DNA of 64,000 nt from VXNE01 sp965206615 (GTDB taxonomy: Bacteria > Pseudomonadota > Gammaproteobacteria > Pseudomonadales > Azotimanducaceae): contig CBDBKI010000005.1 in NCBI GenBank assembly GCA_965206615.1, positions 1,116,001 through 1,180,000 on the forward strand, written 5' to 3'. How positions within the stretch are numbered: position 1 is the first letter of the stretch; every line of letters starts with the position of its first letter. Of this stretch, positions 62,741 to 64,000 are shown one piece after another. Made by a program: the position numbers and the translations under genes. The notes beneath the pieces were generated by a model. That model made no database searches. It saw only the letters and a list, made by a program, of their open reading frames with translations, and had not been told where the DNA came from.

Positions 62741-64000
62741 GTGACCACACCGTATCCGGAGCATCCCCAACTCACCGGCAACTTCGCGCCGATCCGCATG
62801 GAGTGCGACATCGACGACATGGTCGTACGCGGCGAGCTGCCGGCGAGCCTCGACATCACCTACTACCGCAACGGCCCCGATCCGCAGTTCCCGCCGCGCG
62901 GCGGACACCACTGGTTCGCCGGCGACGGCATGCTGCACATGTTCCGGATTCGCGACGGGCGCGTGCGGTACCGCAACCGCTGGGCGCGGACGGTCAAGTG
63001 GACGCTGGAGCGGCGGGAGGGCCGGAGCCTGTTCAGCCCGTTCAACCCGATGGAGAGCGACCCCATTGCGCAGGGGGTCACCGAGGACGGCCTCGCCAAC
63101 ACCAACGTCGTCTGGCATGGCGGCAAGCTGCTGGCCCTCGAGGAAGGACACGCGCCGTTCGAGATCGACGCGGAAAGCCTCGAGTCGAAGGGCTCCTGGC
63201 GATTCGACGGCCGCCTGGAAGGTCCGATGACCGCCCACCCGAAGATCGATCCGAAAACCGGCGAGATGCTCTTTTTCGGCTACATGGCCGACGGCGTGTT
63301 CTCCCCGGGGATGAGCTACCAGACGGTGGACTCGGAAGGCGTCCTGACCAGATCGGAACGCTTCCAGGCGCCGTTCGCCAGCATGGTGCACGACTTCATC
63401 GCCACCGACGAACACGTCCTGTTCCCGATCTTCCCCCTCACCGGCAGCATGGAGCGGGCGATGCGCGGCCAGCCGCCGTTCGCCTGGGAGCCGGACAAGG
63501 GCACCCACGTGGGCGTCATGCGACGGGACGGGTCGGTAGAGGACATTCGCTGGTTCGAGACGGACCCCTGCTACGTGTTCCACCCCATGAACGCGTACAC
63601 CGAGGGCGACCGCATCGTCGCCCACGTCATGCAGTTCGAGGAGGCGCCGCTCTTTCCGAACGTGGACGGCACTCCGACGGACCCGGCGAAGGCGAACGCG
63701 CGCCTCTGCGAATGGGTCATCGATCTCGCGGACAACTCGAACGGCATCCGGCGCCGCTATCTCGACGACGTCACCGGTGAGTTTCCGCGGCTCGACGAGC
63801 GCTTCGCGGGCAACGGTTACCGCCATGGCTACTACGGCGCCGCGATCGGAATGGCGCCCGGTATGGGCTTCAACGCCGTCGCGCACCACGATTTCGCCAA
63901 GGGCCGGCGCAACGAATACGTGCTCCCCGAGGGCGATGTCACGGGCGAGCCGGTGTTCGTGCCGCGCTCGGAGGACGCCGAGGAGGGCGACGGCTACCTG
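62741..64000 (+). CDS. carotenoid oxygenase (RPE65/lignostilbene dioxygenase family), 3' end outside window
   Basis: GTG start at 62741 after AGGAAAGA; 420 codons are in the window and the frame is still open at base 64000. The non-haem iron beta-propeller family cleaves carbon-carbon double bonds of carotenoids or stilbenes. Landmarks: GELPASLDITYYRNGPDP, HHWFAGDGMLHMFRI, MTAHPKIDPKTGEMLFFGY with an iron-ligand histidine, FASMVHDFIATDEHVLF with another, and CYVFHPMNAYTEGD with a third. The fourth histidine probably lies beyond the edge. Possible substrate: lignin-derived stilbenes or apocarotenoids. Confidence 0.9.
   Translation, partial: MTTPYPEHPQLTGNFAPIRMECDIDDMVVRGELPASLDITYYRNGPDPQFPPRGGHHWFAGDGMLHMFRIRDGRVRYRNRWARTVKWTLERREGRSLFSPFNPMESDPIAQGVTEDGLANTNVVWHGGKLLALEEGHAPFEIDAESLESKGSWRFDGRLEGPMTAHPKIDPKTGEMLFFGYMADGVFSPGMSYQTVDSEGVLTRSERFQAPFASMVHDFIATDEHVLFPIFPLTGSMERAMRGQPPFAWEPDKGTHVGVMRRDGSVEDIRWFETDPCYVFHPMNAYTEGDRIVAHVMQFEEAPLFPNVDGTPTDPAKANARLCEWVIDLADNSNGIRRRYLDDVTGEFPRLDERFAGNGYRHGYYGAAIGMAPGMGFNAVAHHDFAKGRRNEYVLPEGDVTGEPVFVPRSEDAEEGDGYL

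Overview
The window is 64 kb of GC-rich, gene-dense DNA, most likely from a Gammaproteobacterium or close relative. This rests on two TonB-dependent receptors, the paired alpha-2-macroglobulin/pbpC locus, an IS200-like REP-associated transposase of a type common in marine Gammaproteobacteria, and many TIR-bearing intergenic repeats. Sulfatases, ring-hydroxylating and phytanoyl-type dioxygenases, a CoA-transferase, a tannase-like esterase and an F420-type luciferase fold point to a metabolically versatile environmental or host-associated heterotroph. No rRNA, tRNA, CRISPR array or replication origin was seen.

Layout. 1-4.3 kb (minus): a TonB receptor with an STN domain running off the left edge, its FecR-type regulator, and a secreted protein of unknown function. 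4.5-5.7 kb: an antitoxin/RES-toxin pair. 5.8-18.9 kb: a sulfatase, the alpha-2-macroglobulin/PBP1C operon (the first gene carries one frameshift), a Tat-exported FAD oxidoreductase and a DUF3500 protein. 19.1-24.7 kb: orphan antitoxins, an internally deleted DUF3883 gene, a tannase-like esterase, a Gfo/Idh/MocA dehydrogenase and an epimerase gene truncated by a dispersed repeat. 24.9-34 kb (minus): an oligopeptide ABC transporter (oppA, then vapBC plus a minisatellite, then oppB, oppC, oppD, oppF) and a CoxE-like VWA protein. 34-42.9 kb: an accessory block with an AbiEii module carrying a tandem duplication, three tandem PhyH dioxygenases, mazEF, a RAYT transposase, repeat arrays and a 5'-truncated second mazF. 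This block lies between the VWA gene and its usual partner moxR (42.9-43.9 kb). 44.1-49.2 kb: two DUF1538 membrane proteins with a PII-like protein, an amidohydrolase, a membrane protein and a CoA-transferase. 49.7-54.8 kb: a split-barrel flavoprotein, a two-subunit Rieske dioxygenase, a SelW-like gene with an in-frame UGA, and a second TonB receptor. 54.8-57 kb: a gene-scar cassette with a carboxylesterase, bounded by 18-bp direct repeats. 57-64 kb: ahcY, a HIT protein, an LLM oxidoreductase, a sulfatase, a GH88/GH105 hydrolase and a carotenoid-oxygenase gene cut by the right edge.

The most notable item is 52219-52461. It reads as an 80-residue SelW/Rdx-family protein only if the UGA at 52249-52251 is decoded as selenocysteine; the redox motif is then CxxU, and a hairpin suited to a bacterial SECIS starts 20 nt after the UGA. 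Other unusual points are an OppC permease with a fibronectin-III-like domain in its periplasmic loop, a 244-bp tandem duplication inside the AbiE-type operon, insertion of toxin-antitoxin and repeat DNA inside conserved operons, two families of intergenic repeats (TGTAGGGG-ended elements and arrays sharing a GGACACAC core), and a mosaic scar built from neighbouring dioxygenase and receptor genes.
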